Origin: Coraliomargarita_B sp046540835
Lineage (GTDB): Bacteria; Verrucomicrobiota; Verrucomicrobiia; Opitutales; Coraliomargaritaceae
DNA length: 18,770 bases
Assembly (NCBI GenBank): GCA_046540835.1
Contig: JBKHEL010000056.1
Location: 1 to 18,770 of the forward strand
Direction of reading: 5' to 3'
Positions 1 through 8,306 of the stretch are shown piece after piece; positions within the stretch are counted from its first letter, which is position 1; every line of letters starts with the position of its first letter. The translations under genes were made by a program, and so were the position numbers. Under the pieces are notes generated by a model. The model did no database searches, was not told the DNA's origin, and saw only the letters and a program-made list of their open reading frames with translations.

Positions 1-30
1 CGTTAATGGACGTTAATGAACGTTAATCAG
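1..30. repeat. Three tandem 10-bp units with core CGTTAAT
   Basis: Three consecutive 10-bp units all begin CGTTAAT (1-7, 11-17, 21-27), and the first two differ only at position 9. The 10-bp spacing would place each copy on the same face of the helix, which suits a cooperative protein-binding array, but the window begins here so the array may extend further left. Positions 15-27 (AATGAACGTTAAT) recur in inverted form at 124-136. No gene is visible in 1-208; between the two repeat clusters (31-120) I see only AT-rich, structureless sequence. Confidence 0.6.
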
Positions 31-120
31 AGGCTGCGCCTATTTGGCGATGAGTGAGAAGGCCTGTCACAGCTGTAAATATGATTTATAAGAGACTTCA
101 ATTCATCTGTTTCTGTTATT

Positions 121-177
121 TTAATTAACGTTCATTGCTTCGCCATCTCCGGCGGACCTCCGTCACGTTAATTAACG
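121..177. repeat. Short inverted-repeat element with TTAATTAACG ends
   Basis: TTAATTAACG at 121-130 is the exact reverse complement of CGTTAATTAA at 166-175, and the right end forms a 12-bp palindrome, CGTTAATTAACG, at 166-177. The ends enclose a GC-rich centre of 35 bp. This AT-rich-end, GC-rich-centre layout resembles a small palindromic intergenic repeat or a miniature mobile element. It lies just downstream of purL (minus strand), whose stop is at 209. No run of T suitable for an intrinsic terminator is seen here, so I do not call it a terminator. Confidence 0.5.
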
Positions 178-208
178 GTTCAACTCATCATTTTAGGATC
201 ATTTGGCA

Positions 209-3200
209 TCAGACGGCACGCCGTGCATTTTGAAACATCTTCAGCCAGGGGCCGGCCTCTCCCTCGAAGGTGCCCGGAGCGCGGTAGCTCATTTGCACAG
301 AGCGGAAGCAACGCTCCGGGTGGGGCATCATGATCGTCGCACGCCCATCGGGGGTGGTGAAGGCGGTGGCACCGCCCGGGGACCCGTTGGGGTTGAGGGG
401 GTATTTTTCTGCGGGATTCCCGTAGCCGTCGATATAGCGCAGGCTGATGAGGTCGCCGCCCCGGCATTGGGCCAGATTGCCGGTGTCGGTGAAATCGGCT
501 CGGCCCTCGCCGTGTGCCACGGGGATGGGGAGTTGGCTGCCCTCCATGCCGCGGAAAAAGAGAGAGGGGCTTTTGAGCACCTCGACATTTGCATAGCGGG
601 CCTCAAACTGTTCCGACCGGTTGCGCCGGAAGCTTGGCCAGGCTTCGGCACCGGGGATGATCGACTTGAGTTGGGCGATCATTTGGCAGCCGTTGCAGAC
701 GCCGAGGGTGAAGCTGTCGGGCCGCTCAAAAAAGGCCCGGAACATTTCCAGTAGTCGGGCGTTGTAGAGGATGCTTCGAGCCCAGCCAGAACCGGCACCG
801 AGCACATCGCCGTAGGAGAAGCCGCCGCAGGCGACGAGGCCGGCAAAATTCCTGAGGTCAAGCCGTGCGTTGAGCAGATCGGTCATGTGGACATCGATGG
901 CCTCGAAGCCGGCCCGGTCGAAGGCGAAGGCCATCTCGTTTTGCCCGTTGATGCCCTGCTCTCTGAAAATCGCCACGCTTGGGCGCTTTTTCGAAATGAC
1001 GGATGACGGATGGCCGATGGCCAGGTTTTCGACCGCCCCCACGTCAAAGCTTGGCCGGATGAGCAGGCCGCCGTCCCCCTCATCCAGTAGCGCGTCATAT
1101 TCCTCTCGCGCACAGGCCGGGTGATCCCGCCGGGCCTGCATGTGGAAGGTGAGTTCGGACCAGGCGCGGTTCAGTGTGGCGGTGCGTTCGCTGAATAGGG
1201 TTTGGTTCTCCAGCTGGATGTTTACAACCGGCTCCGTCGTGGTGTTGCCGATTAAGTGGCTAATTTTGGAGAGGCCGTATTTGGCGAGGATCGCGGTGAT
1301 CTCGGGGATCCGGGCCTTATCCATCTCGATGACGGCACCGAGTTCCTCGGAAAAGAGCAGGGATAGGACGTCGATTCTCGCACCTCCGGCATCCCAGGTC
1401 GAATCCGTCTCAGTCAGCGTTGAAGGATCCGCGTTCGGAGCTCGATGTGTCCCCGCAAGCTTGTCGAGGACCAGGTTGAGGCCCTTGCGTCCGGCGAAGG
1501 CCATTTCGCATACGGTGGTGAGGAGCCCGCCGTCGCTGCGGTCGTGGTAGGAAAGGATCAGATCTGCGCTGAGCATTTCCTGGATGGCCGCAAAGAAGCC
1601 TTTAAACTGCGCCGGGTCGTCGAGGTCCGGGGCATCGCATCCAACTTGATTGTAAACCTGCGCGAGTGCACTGCCGCCGAGCCGGTTGCGGCCCGCACCC
1701 AAGTCGATGAGAAGCAGGGCGCTTTCGCTGGACTTGAGATCGGGCGTGACGGTTTTGCGCACATCGCCAACCGGGGCGAAGCCGGTGACGAGGAGGCTGA
1801 GCGGCGAGACCTGTTTGTGCTCCCGGCCCCGGCTGTCCTGCCAGTTTGTGCGCATCGACATGGAGTCCTTGCCGACGGGGATGCAAATACCGAGCGCGGG
1901 GCAAAGCTCCATGCCGACGGCCCTGACGGTGTCGTAGAGGTTGGCATCTTCGCCCGGTTCACCGGCAGCGACCATCCAGTTCGCCGATAATTTGACCTTG
2001 CCGATAGAGCCGACATGCGAAGCCGCGAGATTCGTCAGGCATTCGCCGATTGCGATGCGCCCTGAGGCAGGTGCATTCAGGATGGCGAGGGGGGTGCGCT
2101 CACCCATGGCCATCGCCTCTCCGGTGGTCGCGTCCATTGAAGAAGCGGTTACAGCGACGTCGGCGACCGGGGTTTGCCAGGGGCCGACCATTTGATCGCG
2201 GCAAACCATGCCGGTGATGCTGCGGTCGGCGATGGTGATGAGGAAGGTCTTATTGGCGACGGCAGGAAACCGAAGCACCCGGTCAATCGCTTCGGCAAGC
2301 GCGATCTCCGAAGTATCCAGCGCGGCGTGCGCTTCGACCCGGCGGCTGACGTCTTTGAGCATTTTCGGCGTTTTGCCGAGGAGGACAGCCATGTCCAAAT
2401 CGATGGGCTTGTTTTTGAAATAGCTGTCTTCGAGAATCAGGCGGCCATCGTTTGTCGCTTCACCGACCACGGCAAAAGGGCAGCGCTCCCGTATGCAGAG
2501 GGCTTCAAAGGCTTCCATACCTTCGGGCAGGATGGCCATAACGTAGCGCTCCTGCGACTCGTTACACCAGATTTCCATGGGGCTCATGGAGGCATCTTCG
2601 TTGTGAATCCGCCGCAGGTGGAAGTGCCCGCCCGTCGCTTCCACCAGTTCGGGCAGTCCGTTGGAGAGACCGCCCGCGCCAATATCGTGGATCGAGAGCA
2701 TTGGGTTATTCTCGCCCAGCGCGATGCAGCCATCGATGACCTGTTGGCAGCGGCGCTCCATCTCCGGATTGCCCCGCTGGACGGAATCAAAGTCCAGCGT
2801 TTCGGATTGGGAGCCGGCTCCGATGGAGGAAGCTGCTCCACCGCCGAGACCAATCTTCATCGCCGGTCCGCCGAGCTGGATGATCTGCGCCCCGGACGGA
2901 ATGTCTTTTTTGGCGACGTGTTCGCGTTTGAGATTGCCCATGCCACCCGCAGCCATGATTGGTTTGTGGTAGCCGCGGTGTTGGCTGTTGTGGGCGAGTT
3001 CGAGGGTGCGGAAGAGCCCGCAGAGCTGCGGGCGGCCAAACTCATTGCCAAAGGCGGCGCCGCCGATCGGGCCTTCGAGCATGATGTCGAGAGGAGCGCT
3101 CATACGTGCCGGGTGTTCGGCAACCGGTGCCTCCCAGGGCAGGGCGTATTCCGGCACTCGCAGGTGTGAGGTCATGAAGGCTGAGAGCCCCGCCTTGGGG

Positions 3201-4204
3201 CGGCCGCCGATGCCTGTCGCTCCCTCATCGCGGATTTCGCCCCCCACGCCAGTCGCGGCCCCCGGAAAGGGGGAGATCGCCGTGGGGTGGTTGTGCGTTT
3301 CGACCTTGCAGAGGATGTCGAGCCGGGTAGCGGTTTTTTTGTAGCGGAAGGAGCCCTCGGCTGCGTCCACCTCCCACCAGTTCCCCGGGGCACCTTCGAG
3401 CACACCGGAATTGTCGGAGTAGGCGACGAGCACGCCATCCGGATTCAGCGCGTGGGTGTTGCGGATCATTTTAAAGAGCGAGTATTCGCTCTTTTCGCCG
3501 TCCACGATCCAGTCGGCATTAAAAATTTTATGACGGCAATGCTCTGAGTTGACCTGCGAGAACATGACCAGCTCGGCATCAGTCGGGTCGCGCTCCATCT
3601 TTTGATACGCGGCCACGAGGTAGTCGATTTCATCGTCGGACAGTGCCAGACCCCATTCGACATTGGTCTTTCTGAAGGAGGTCGGCCCTTCCGCGAGCAG
3701 CGGGACGGTGCGCAGGGGTGTGGGCTTGAGGTGCTGAAAAAAATCGCTGACGTCCCCGTAGACCGCCTCGGTCATCCGGTCGTGGAGGGCGAGCAGGGCG
3801 ATGCCGAGATCGTCCAGGCCGAGCACTTTGTCCGTCTCATCGGTGATCACGAAATGCAGCCCGTGCTCAACCCGTTGCACCTCATCCAGCGCACAGTTGT
3901 GGAAGATGTCCGTCGCCTTGGTTGACCAGGGAGAGATGGTGCCTTTGCGCGGGGTCACGAAAAAGCCACCCTCACGGTCGAAGTGTTTTTTCGCCGAGAG
4001 GAGGGTAAAGGCGCGTTTGGAGCTTTGGTCAGTCAGAGCGCCCCTGACCTTAATAAAATAGACTTCCAGCGCCTCGATTGAGGCGATCGGGGCGGGGTGC
4101 CCTCCATCGCTGTTTTCGGCCATGGCAGCATTGAGTGCCGTTTTGAGCGCATTGAGGCGGAAATCGGAAAATGCGGGCGAGCCCTGAAGAATAATCGGTT
4201 GCAT
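209..4204 (-). CDS. purL: Phosphoribosylformylglycinamidine synthase, single-chain (FGAM synthase)
   Basis: This 1331-residue enzyme catalyses the fourth step of purine synthesis, converting FGAR, ATP and glutamine to FGAM in the cytosol. Its length fits the large single-chain form, which fuses the PurS-like, synthetase and glutaminase parts that are separate PurS/PurL/PurQ proteins in many bacteria. Visible motifs include SQVNSEHCRHKIFNADW at about 216-232 and VETHNHPTAISPFPGAATG at 301-319. The C-terminal class I amidotransferase domain has the nucleophile in GVCNGCQ (Cys1170) and the His1295/Glu1297 pair in MPHPERC. The ATG at 4204 gives a complete N-terminal domain. The gene lies 18 nt downstream of a lipoprotein gene on the same strand and probably shares its transcript. 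No frameshift or missing catalytic residue was seen. Confidence 0.97.
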   Translation of the reverse strand: MQPIILQGSPAFSDFRLNALKTALNAAMAENSDGGHPAPIASIEALEVYFIKVRGALTDQSSKRAFTLLSAKKHFDREGGFFVTPRKGTISPWSTKATDIFHNCALDEVQRVEHGLHFVITDETDKVLGLDDLGIALLALHDRMTEAVYGDVSDFFQHLKPTPLRTVPLLAEGPTSFRKTNVEWGLALSDDEIDYLVAAYQKMERDPTDAELVMFSQVNSEHCRHKIFNADWIVDGEKSEYSLFKMIRNTHALNPDGVLVAYSDNSGVLEGAPGNWWEVDAAEGSFRYKKTATRLDILCKVETHNHPTAISPFPGAATGVGGEIRDEGATGIGGRPKAGLSAFMTSHLRVPEYALPWEAPVAEHPARMSAPLDIMLEGPIGGAAFGNEFGRPQLCGLFRTLELAHNSQHRGYHKPIMAAGGMGNLKREHVAKKDIPSGAQIIQLGGPAMKIGLGGGAASSIGAGSQSETLDFDSVQRGNPEMERRCQQVIDGCIALGENNPMLSIHDIGAGGLSNGLPELVEATGGHFHLRRIHNEDASMSPMEIWCNESQERYVMAILPEGMEAFEALCIRERCPFAVVGEATNDGRLILEDSYFKNKPIDLDMAVLLGKTPKMLKDVSRRVEAHAALDTSEIALAEAIDRVLRFPAVANKTFLITIADRSITGMVCRDQMVGPWQTPVADVAVTASSMDATTGEAMAMGERTPLAILNAPASGRIAIGECLTNLAASHVGSIGKVKLSANWMVAAGEPGEDANLYDTVRAVGMELCPALGICIPVGKDSMSMRTNWQDSRGREHKQVSPLSLLVTGFAPVGDVRKTVTPDLKSSESALLLIDLGAGRNRLGGSALAQVYNQVGCDAPDLDDPAQFKGFFAAIQEMLSADLILSYHDRSDGGLLTTVCEMAFAGRKGLNLVLDKLAGTHRAPNADPSTLTETDSTWDAGGARIDVLSLLFSEELGAVIEMDKARIPEITAILAKYGLSKISHLIGNTTTEPVVNIQLENQTLFSERTATLNRAWSELTFHMQARRDHPACAREEYDALLDEGDGGLLIRPSFDVGAVENLAIGHPSSVISKKRPSVAIFREQGINGQNEMAFAFDRAGFEAIDVHMTDLLNARLDLRNFAGLVACGGFSYGDVLGAGSGWARSILYNARLLEMFRAFFERPDSFTLGVCNGCQMIAQLKSIIPGAEAWPSFRRNRSEQFEARYANVEVLKSPSLFFRGMEGSQLPIPVAHGEGRADFTDTGNLAQCRGGDLISLRYIDGYGNPAEKYPLNPNGSPGGATAFTTPDGRATIMMPHPERCFRSVQMSYRAPGTFEGEAGPWLKMFQNARRAV

Positions 4205-4222
4205 AGTTGAAAAGAGGGTTCC

Positions 4223-4762
4223 CTAGAGGTCATCCACAGCCCGTTTGGCAATGCTTTCGTAGAAAATCCGGTCCAGGTCAAAAACGAGCAGGTCGACGAG
4301 ATAAACCATGCGCTCCGGCTCCAGGGTTTTTCCACGGGCCTGTTTCTGGTTCAAGGCTTCAATGATGACGCGGACCCGGACGGCGTCCGGGCGTTCAGTT
4401 TTTTTCAGCTGATTGCTCTCCGGCATCAGTTGAACGATATTGGAGATTTCCTGCTTTTGGACTTGGCCTATCCGGTTCGAGAGGTAGGCGCGGGCGGGTT
4501 TGCGCATTTCCGGCTTTAGTTTTTTGATGTATTCGCGCTGCTTGGACTCAAAATTCGATGGCGTGTATTCGTCATGAAGCTTGATGCCTTCGATTGCGGC
4601 GCGCACGAGCACCTCGTCGTGGGTGTCGGACTCGAGGATATCGTTTTTGAGGCCTGGGCGGATGGGGGTCCCGTAGTCACCGGACGAAGCGTCGCCGCAT
4701 CCCGTAAGAAGCAAAGCACCGAGAAGCAGATGAGAAAAGGCGGGGCGCAGGAAAATTTTCAT
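4223..4762 (-). CDS. Small predicted lipoprotein of unknown function
   Basis: The product has 179 residues and begins MKIFLRP, followed by a hydrophobic stretch and the lipobox LLTGC with Cys22, so it is probably a lipid-anchored periplasmic protein. An in-frame ATG at 4798 would add 12 residues ahead of the signal peptide; the start at 4762 is chosen because it puts a normal lipoprotein signal at the N terminus. The mature part is charged and probably helical (for example KQREYIKKLKPEMRKPARAY) with no domain I recognise. It is followed by purL after 18 nt, so the two are probably co-transcribed, but no functional link to purine synthesis is evident. The upstream region is shared with a divergent membrane protein gene. 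Confidence 0.8.
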   Translation of the reverse strand: MKIFLRPAFSHLLLGALLLTGCGDASSGDYGTPIRPGLKNDILESDTHDEVLVRAAIEGIKLHDEYTPSNFESKQREYIKKLKPEMRKPARAYLSNRIGQVQKQEISNIVQLMPESNQLKKTERPDAVRVRVIIEALNQKQARGKTLEPERMVYLVDLLVFDLDRIFYESIAKRAVDDL

Positions 4763-4873
4763 GGTATCAGGTGTAGAGCATCTGAGAGTCCCCTGCAAGA
4801 GGAGTTGTCGTGAAAATACTTTTGCCTATTGAAGTATGATTGAGTGTCGTCGGGAAACGGTTAGTTTTGCTTC

Positions 4874-6130
4874 ATGGAATCTTCTTTAAATGGGATCATC
4901 GTCAGTGCGAGTCTTGGTGCGCTCATCGGGCTCATTCGGCAGTGGGGCGAGCAGCAGGATGCGCGCAAGGCGGATGAGCATTTCGCCGGAATGAGGACCT
5001 TTGTGCTCTGGTCGCTGATTGGTTATTCGGGCGCGTATGTGGGTGCAAATCACAGTCCCTACGGTTTCGTCGCCGTGGTGGCCGTGGTGGGGCTTCATCT
5101 GGTCCTTTTCAGTGTTTTTGGGCAGGGGAAGGCCGGCACCGGTTTCACGACGACGGCAGCGGCCTTGATTACACTCTATGTCGGTGCGTTGGTTTTTTGG
5201 GAGCATTTAACCCTGGCGGTGATGCTGTCTGCGATCACCATCGTCGTGCTCGGGTTAAAGCAAAGGAGCCACTCCTGGACCCGTCGGTTTACGGATGAGG
5301 ACATCCGCTCGACGCTGCAGTTTGTCGCTGTGACGGGCGTCGTCCTTCCCCTGGTGCCGAATCAAGGCTATGGGCCTTATGAGGCCTTTAATCCGTATTC
5401 CCTGTGGCTGATGGTGGTGATGATTTCCGGTCTTGGATTCGTCGGCTATATTTTGATGCGGCTTCTTGGAGCACGATCCGGGGTTGCGCTGGCGGGGCTG
5501 GTCGGTGGATTGGCATCGAGCACGGCGACGACGCTGGCATTCAGCCGTGAGTCAAAGGTGTCCCCGGCCTTCTCCGCCGGATTTGCACTGGCCATCGTGA
5601 TGGCTTGCACGGTGATGCTCGGTCGAGTCATTCTACTGCTTGGCTTGGTCTATCCGCAATTTATTTCTACACTTTGGCTCCCCTTCATCCTCCTCGCGCT
5701 GCCGGGGCTGATCTATGCGGTTTGGGTGGGGTTGATTCACCGGCATGGGGAGCGGGATGCGGATTTGCCTGAGTTGAAGAATCCGCTGGGGCTGGGCATC
5801 GCGGTGAAATTTGCACTGCTTTACGCAGTCATCGCATTTCTCGTTGAAATCTTCTCACAGGTCGAGCTTGCCGGCGGTTTGCTGGCGCTGAGTTTTTTGT
5901 CGGGCCTGACGGATATGGATGCCATCGCGCTTTCGGTCGCGAACAATCTGAAGGATGGAGGCGTGGCCATTGAACTGGCGACCAAAGCAGTCATCGTCGC
6001 TGCTGTGGCCAACACGATCCTGAAAGCAGGTTTGGCCATTGCGCTGGGATCGAAGCAACTGGGCTTCCATATTACGATTGCGATGGGTGCAACCGTGGCA
6101 TGTGGAGGACTCGCTTTCTTCCTGGTTTGA
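4874..6130 (+). CDS. MgtC/SapB family membrane protein with DUF4010 domain
   Basis: This 418-residue polytopic inner-membrane protein has an MgtC/SapB-like N-terminal part (about 1-130, including SLGALIGLIRQW at 13-24 and the following hydrophobic helices). A DUF4010-type C-terminal part covers about 150-415. Conserved-looking Gly/Ser/Thr-rich segments are LVGGLASSTATTLAFS (209-224) and SGLTDMDAIALS (343-354). About ten or more hydrophobic segments are visible. Proteins of this family are usually annotated as MgtC/SapB proteins and suspected of a role in ion homeostasis or transport, but the substrate is unproven. The gene stands alone, divergent from the lipoprotein gene and convergent with the cyclotransferase gene. 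No clear Shine-Dalgarno site precedes the ATG. Confidence 0.88.
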   Translation: MESSLNGIIVSASLGALIGLIRQWGEQQDARKADEHFAGMRTFVLWSLIGYSGAYVGANHSPYGFVAVVAVVGLHLVLFSVFGQGKAGTGFTTTAAALITLYVGALVFWEHLTLAVMLSAITIVVLGLKQRSHSWTRRFTDEDIRSTLQFVAVTGVVLPLVPNQGYGPYEAFNPYSLWLMVVMISGLGFVGYILMRLLGARSGVALAGLVGGLASSTATTLAFSRESKVSPAFSAGFALAIVMACTVMLGRVILLLGLVYPQFISTLWLPFILLALPGLIYAVWVGLIHRHGERDADLPELKNPLGLGIAVKFALLYAVIAFLVEIFSQVELAGGLLALSFLSGLTDMDAIALSVANNLKDGGVAIELATKAVIVAAVANTILKAGLAIALGSKQLGFHITIAMGATVACGGLAFFLV

Positions 6131-6154
6131 GCGTTCCCGGATTTGATTGCGCGG

Positions 6155-6928
6155 CTACGGCTGGTCGTCGCCCGTTCCGGTCAGCCGAATGACGAAGAGC
6201 CTGCTCCAGAATTTGCCGGTAATAAAGAGCCGTTTTTGCCCGGGGTCATAAGCGATCCCGTTGAGCACGGCGCCATCCTCTGTGGGCCGCTCCGGCCAGA
6301 GGTCCTTGAGATTCAGTAGACCGGCGATCGCACCGGTCTCCGGGTCGATCTTTACGATCACGTCTTGATACCACACATTGGCGTAAATGAAGCCGTCGAT
6401 GTATTCGAGCTCGTTGAGATGGCGCACGGATCTGGATCCCAGCGTTACGTTGATCCGGCGGACGACTTCAAAGGTTTCCGGGTCGAGGAAACGAATTGTT
6501 GCCGTGCCATCGCTCAGGATCAGGTGGGCCTCATCGTGGGTGAGCCCCCAGCCCTCGCCGGTGTAATTGAATTCGCCGGTTTTTTCAAAGGTCTCCGGGT
6601 CGTAGATGAAGCCCTTTCCGGCCTGCCAGGTGAGTTGGTAGAGCCGCCCCTGGAAGAGCGTGAGCCCCTCGCCGAAGTAAGCGTCGCTCAAAGCGTGTTT
6701 TTTCAGAACACGCCCGCTTTCGAGATCGACGCGCCGCAGGGTGGACTCCCCATACAGGCCCGTGCTTTCGAAAAGCTGCCCGTCTTCGTAGAAGAGCCCT
6801 TGCGTCCAGGCTTGCTCGTCGTGCGGGTGGCTGGCGACGACCTCGTAGCCGATTGGCTCGGCCGCGCGGAGCGAGCCACCGAGCAAAAAAAGAGTTAGGA
6901 TGATTGGCTGGATTCGGGTGGCTTGCAT
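6155..6928 (-). CDS. Secreted glutaminyl-peptide cyclotransferase (beta-propeller type)
   Basis: The 257-residue product has an N-terminal signal peptide (hydrophobic ILTLFLLGGSL, likely cleavage after LRAA near residue 23), so it probably acts in the periplasm. The family converts N-terminal glutamine of peptides to pyroglutamate. Signature segments of the plant/bacterial five-bladed propeller type are visible: WTQGL (41-45), ESTGLYG (54-60), FGEGLT (85-90), LNELE (171-175), ANVW (183-186), LNGIAYD (222-228) and TGKFW (237-241). The length is normal for the family. It converges with the DUF4010 gene, leaving a 24-bp gap with no obvious terminator, and diverges from the LpxR-like gene across a 280-bp spacer. 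Its natural substrate cannot be read from the sequence. Confidence 0.9.
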   Translation of the reverse strand: MQATRIQPIILTLFLLGGSLRAAEPIGYEVVASHPHDEQAWTQGLFYEDGQLFESTGLYGESTLRRVDLESGRVLKKHALSDAYFGEGLTLFQGRLYQLTWQAGKGFIYDPETFEKTGEFNYTGEGWGLTHDEAHLILSDGTATIRFLDPETFEVVRRINVTLGSRSVRHLNELEYIDGFIYANVWYQDVIVKIDPETGAIAGLLNLKDLWPERPTEDGAVLNGIAYDPGQKRLFITGKFWSRLFVIRLTGTGDDQP

Positions 6929-6944
6929 GGGGACGCTTTTGCTA

Positions 6945-6972
6945 TGTATAGGTGGGCTGCATTTTCAGTCAT
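6945..6972 (-). promoter_or_regulatory. Candidate promoter for the cyclotransferase gene
   Basis: On the minus strand, ATGACT (complement of 6967-6972) is followed after 16 bp by TATACA (complement of 6945-6950). Transcription would start about 10 nt before the ATG at 6928, giving a very short leader, which fits the lack of a Shine-Dalgarno site. The rest of the 280-bp divergent spacer (6929-7208) shows no gene; a weak CTGACT/TATTAT pair at 7114-7140 could serve the plus-strand LpxR-like gene. Both are by-eye matches only. Confidence 0.3.
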
Positions 6973-7208
6973 GCGCTTTGATGGTGTGCTCAGGAGACTC
7001 TGGGGACAATGCTGAAAATCGACTTTGCTGGTTTTCCGGATGCTGCCATGGTCCGCTGGCTGCGTGCCCGGCGAGCCCGCTCCACCTGATTTCATCTGAT
7101 TTGTGCTTCTGAGCTGACTCCCGCTCAGGCGGCTTATTATTTGCTTATTCATCTTGGAGCGCTCCGGTGCTTGCTCTGAGTCGCACATCTGTGAGAAGCT
7201 GACCGTGT

Positions 7209-8276
7209 ATGAAAACGAACTCACTAAAAGTTTATGGCTTGGCGCTCTTTTGGATCGGTCGCCTCGCCGCTGCGGACTCCGGTTTTGGCGGTTGGCAGTG
7301 GATCACGCAGTGGGACAATGATCTGCTCACGGGGACGGATGAGGGCTACACCAACGGTGCCCGGATCGCTCTGGCGCGGGAGCTTCCCGGCGATTCGCGG
7401 GAGCACTATTTCCTGGAGCGCACGCTGCGCCGGCTCAGTGGCGCGGAGGGCGGCGGTGGACTGCGTCAACTTCGATTCCCCGAGGCCGCCGCTTCACGTT
7501 TCCAATATGGGATGGGGCTGACGCAGCTGATGTTTACCCCGGATGATCCCTCGGATTTGACCCCGCCGGAGGGGGCCCGGCCCTATGCTGGTTGGCTCGG
7601 TTTGGAGTTTTCGCTCCAGGCCAGCGCGGAGGATACCGCGAATACGGTCACCCTTTCGATCGGCACCACCGGGGAGTTGAGTTTCGCGGAGGAGGCGCAG
7701 GAGTGGGTCCACCGCGAAATCAGCGACAGTCCGATTTTTCAGGGCTGGGACAGCCAGGCCCCGGGCGAGTTGACCCTGAATCTTCATCTCGATCACAAGC
7801 GGCGGCTTTCGTTTCTGGATGGCGGCAGCATGGGAGCGATTGAGGCGGACGGTTTTTTGGAATGGGGTGGGGCACTCGGTAACTTCGGGACGAATGCCTA
7901 TGTGGGCTCGCATATCCGGGTTGGATTGAATCTGCCCGACCGGCATGTCACTCCGCGGGTGCAGCTCGGTAGCTTCACCGAGACAATTTTTGGTGAGCCG
8001 CGGGTCGAGCCCGGCGACCTCTCGTTTTACACCTTTGGCGGTGTGCGGGGCTATGGCGTCTTGCACGATATCAGTTTGAAGGGTCCACTATTTCGTAACT
8101 GGGCTGAATCTGTCGATCTGGAGCCCTGGGTGGGCGAGTTGAGCTTCGGCGTCGCGGCCCGGTGGAAGTGGACCGAAGTCAGCCTGTCTCACACCCTTCG
8201 CAGCGATGAGTTCGAAGACCAGCGCAATCGTTCACGCTATGGCTCTGTTCTGCTGCGGATCGGAGCGGACTTCTAA
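7209..8276 (+). CDS. LpxR-like outer-membrane lipid A deacylase (DUF2219 family)
   Basis: The 355-residue product starts with a signal peptide (MKTNSLKVYGLALF, likely cleavage after LAAA near residue 22). It then shows the LpxR/DUF2219 hallmark WDNDLLTGTDEGYTNG at 35-50, where Asn37-Asp38 correspond to the Asn-Asp pair of the active site. PYAGW (125-129) and WVHREI with His168, followed by QGWDSQ (178-183), match the family pattern for the catalytic His and neighbouring region. Family members are 12-stranded outer-membrane barrels that remove the 3'-acyloxyacyl group from lipid A. The repeated short amphipathic segments and the terminal residue Phe (IGADF) suit a barrel inserted by the Bam machinery. 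The gene is monocistronic by layout. The exact acyl specificity is unknown. Confidence 0.87.
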   Translation: MKTNSLKVYGLALFWIGRLAAADSGFGGWQWITQWDNDLLTGTDEGYTNGARIALARELPGDSREHYFLERTLRRLSGAEGGGGLRQLRFPEAAASRFQYGMGLTQLMFTPDDPSDLTPPEGARPYAGWLGLEFSLQASAEDTANTVTLSIGTTGELSFAEEAQEWVHREISDSPIFQGWDSQAPGELTLNLHLDHKRRLSFLDGGSMGAIEADGFLEWGGALGNFGTNAYVGSHIRVGLNLPDRHVTPRVQLGSFTETIFGEPRVEPGDLSFYTFGGVRGYGVLHDISLKGPLFRNWAESVDLEPWVGELSFGVAARWKWTEVSLSHTLRSDEFEDQRNRSRYGSVLLRIGADF

Positions 8277-8306
8277 GCGGCGACATCCTGGAAAACACGG
8301 TGCTCC

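Noticed and set aside
2174..3169. A 331-codon plus-strand open frame inside purL
   Set aside because: It is antisense to well-conserved purL motifs and its translation resembles no family; it is a shadow of codon bias.
6900..7112. A 70-codon plus-strand frame with a hydrophobic start in the divergent spacer
   Set aside because: It begins inside the cyclotransferase signal peptide region on the opposite strand and has no ribosome site or family resemblance.
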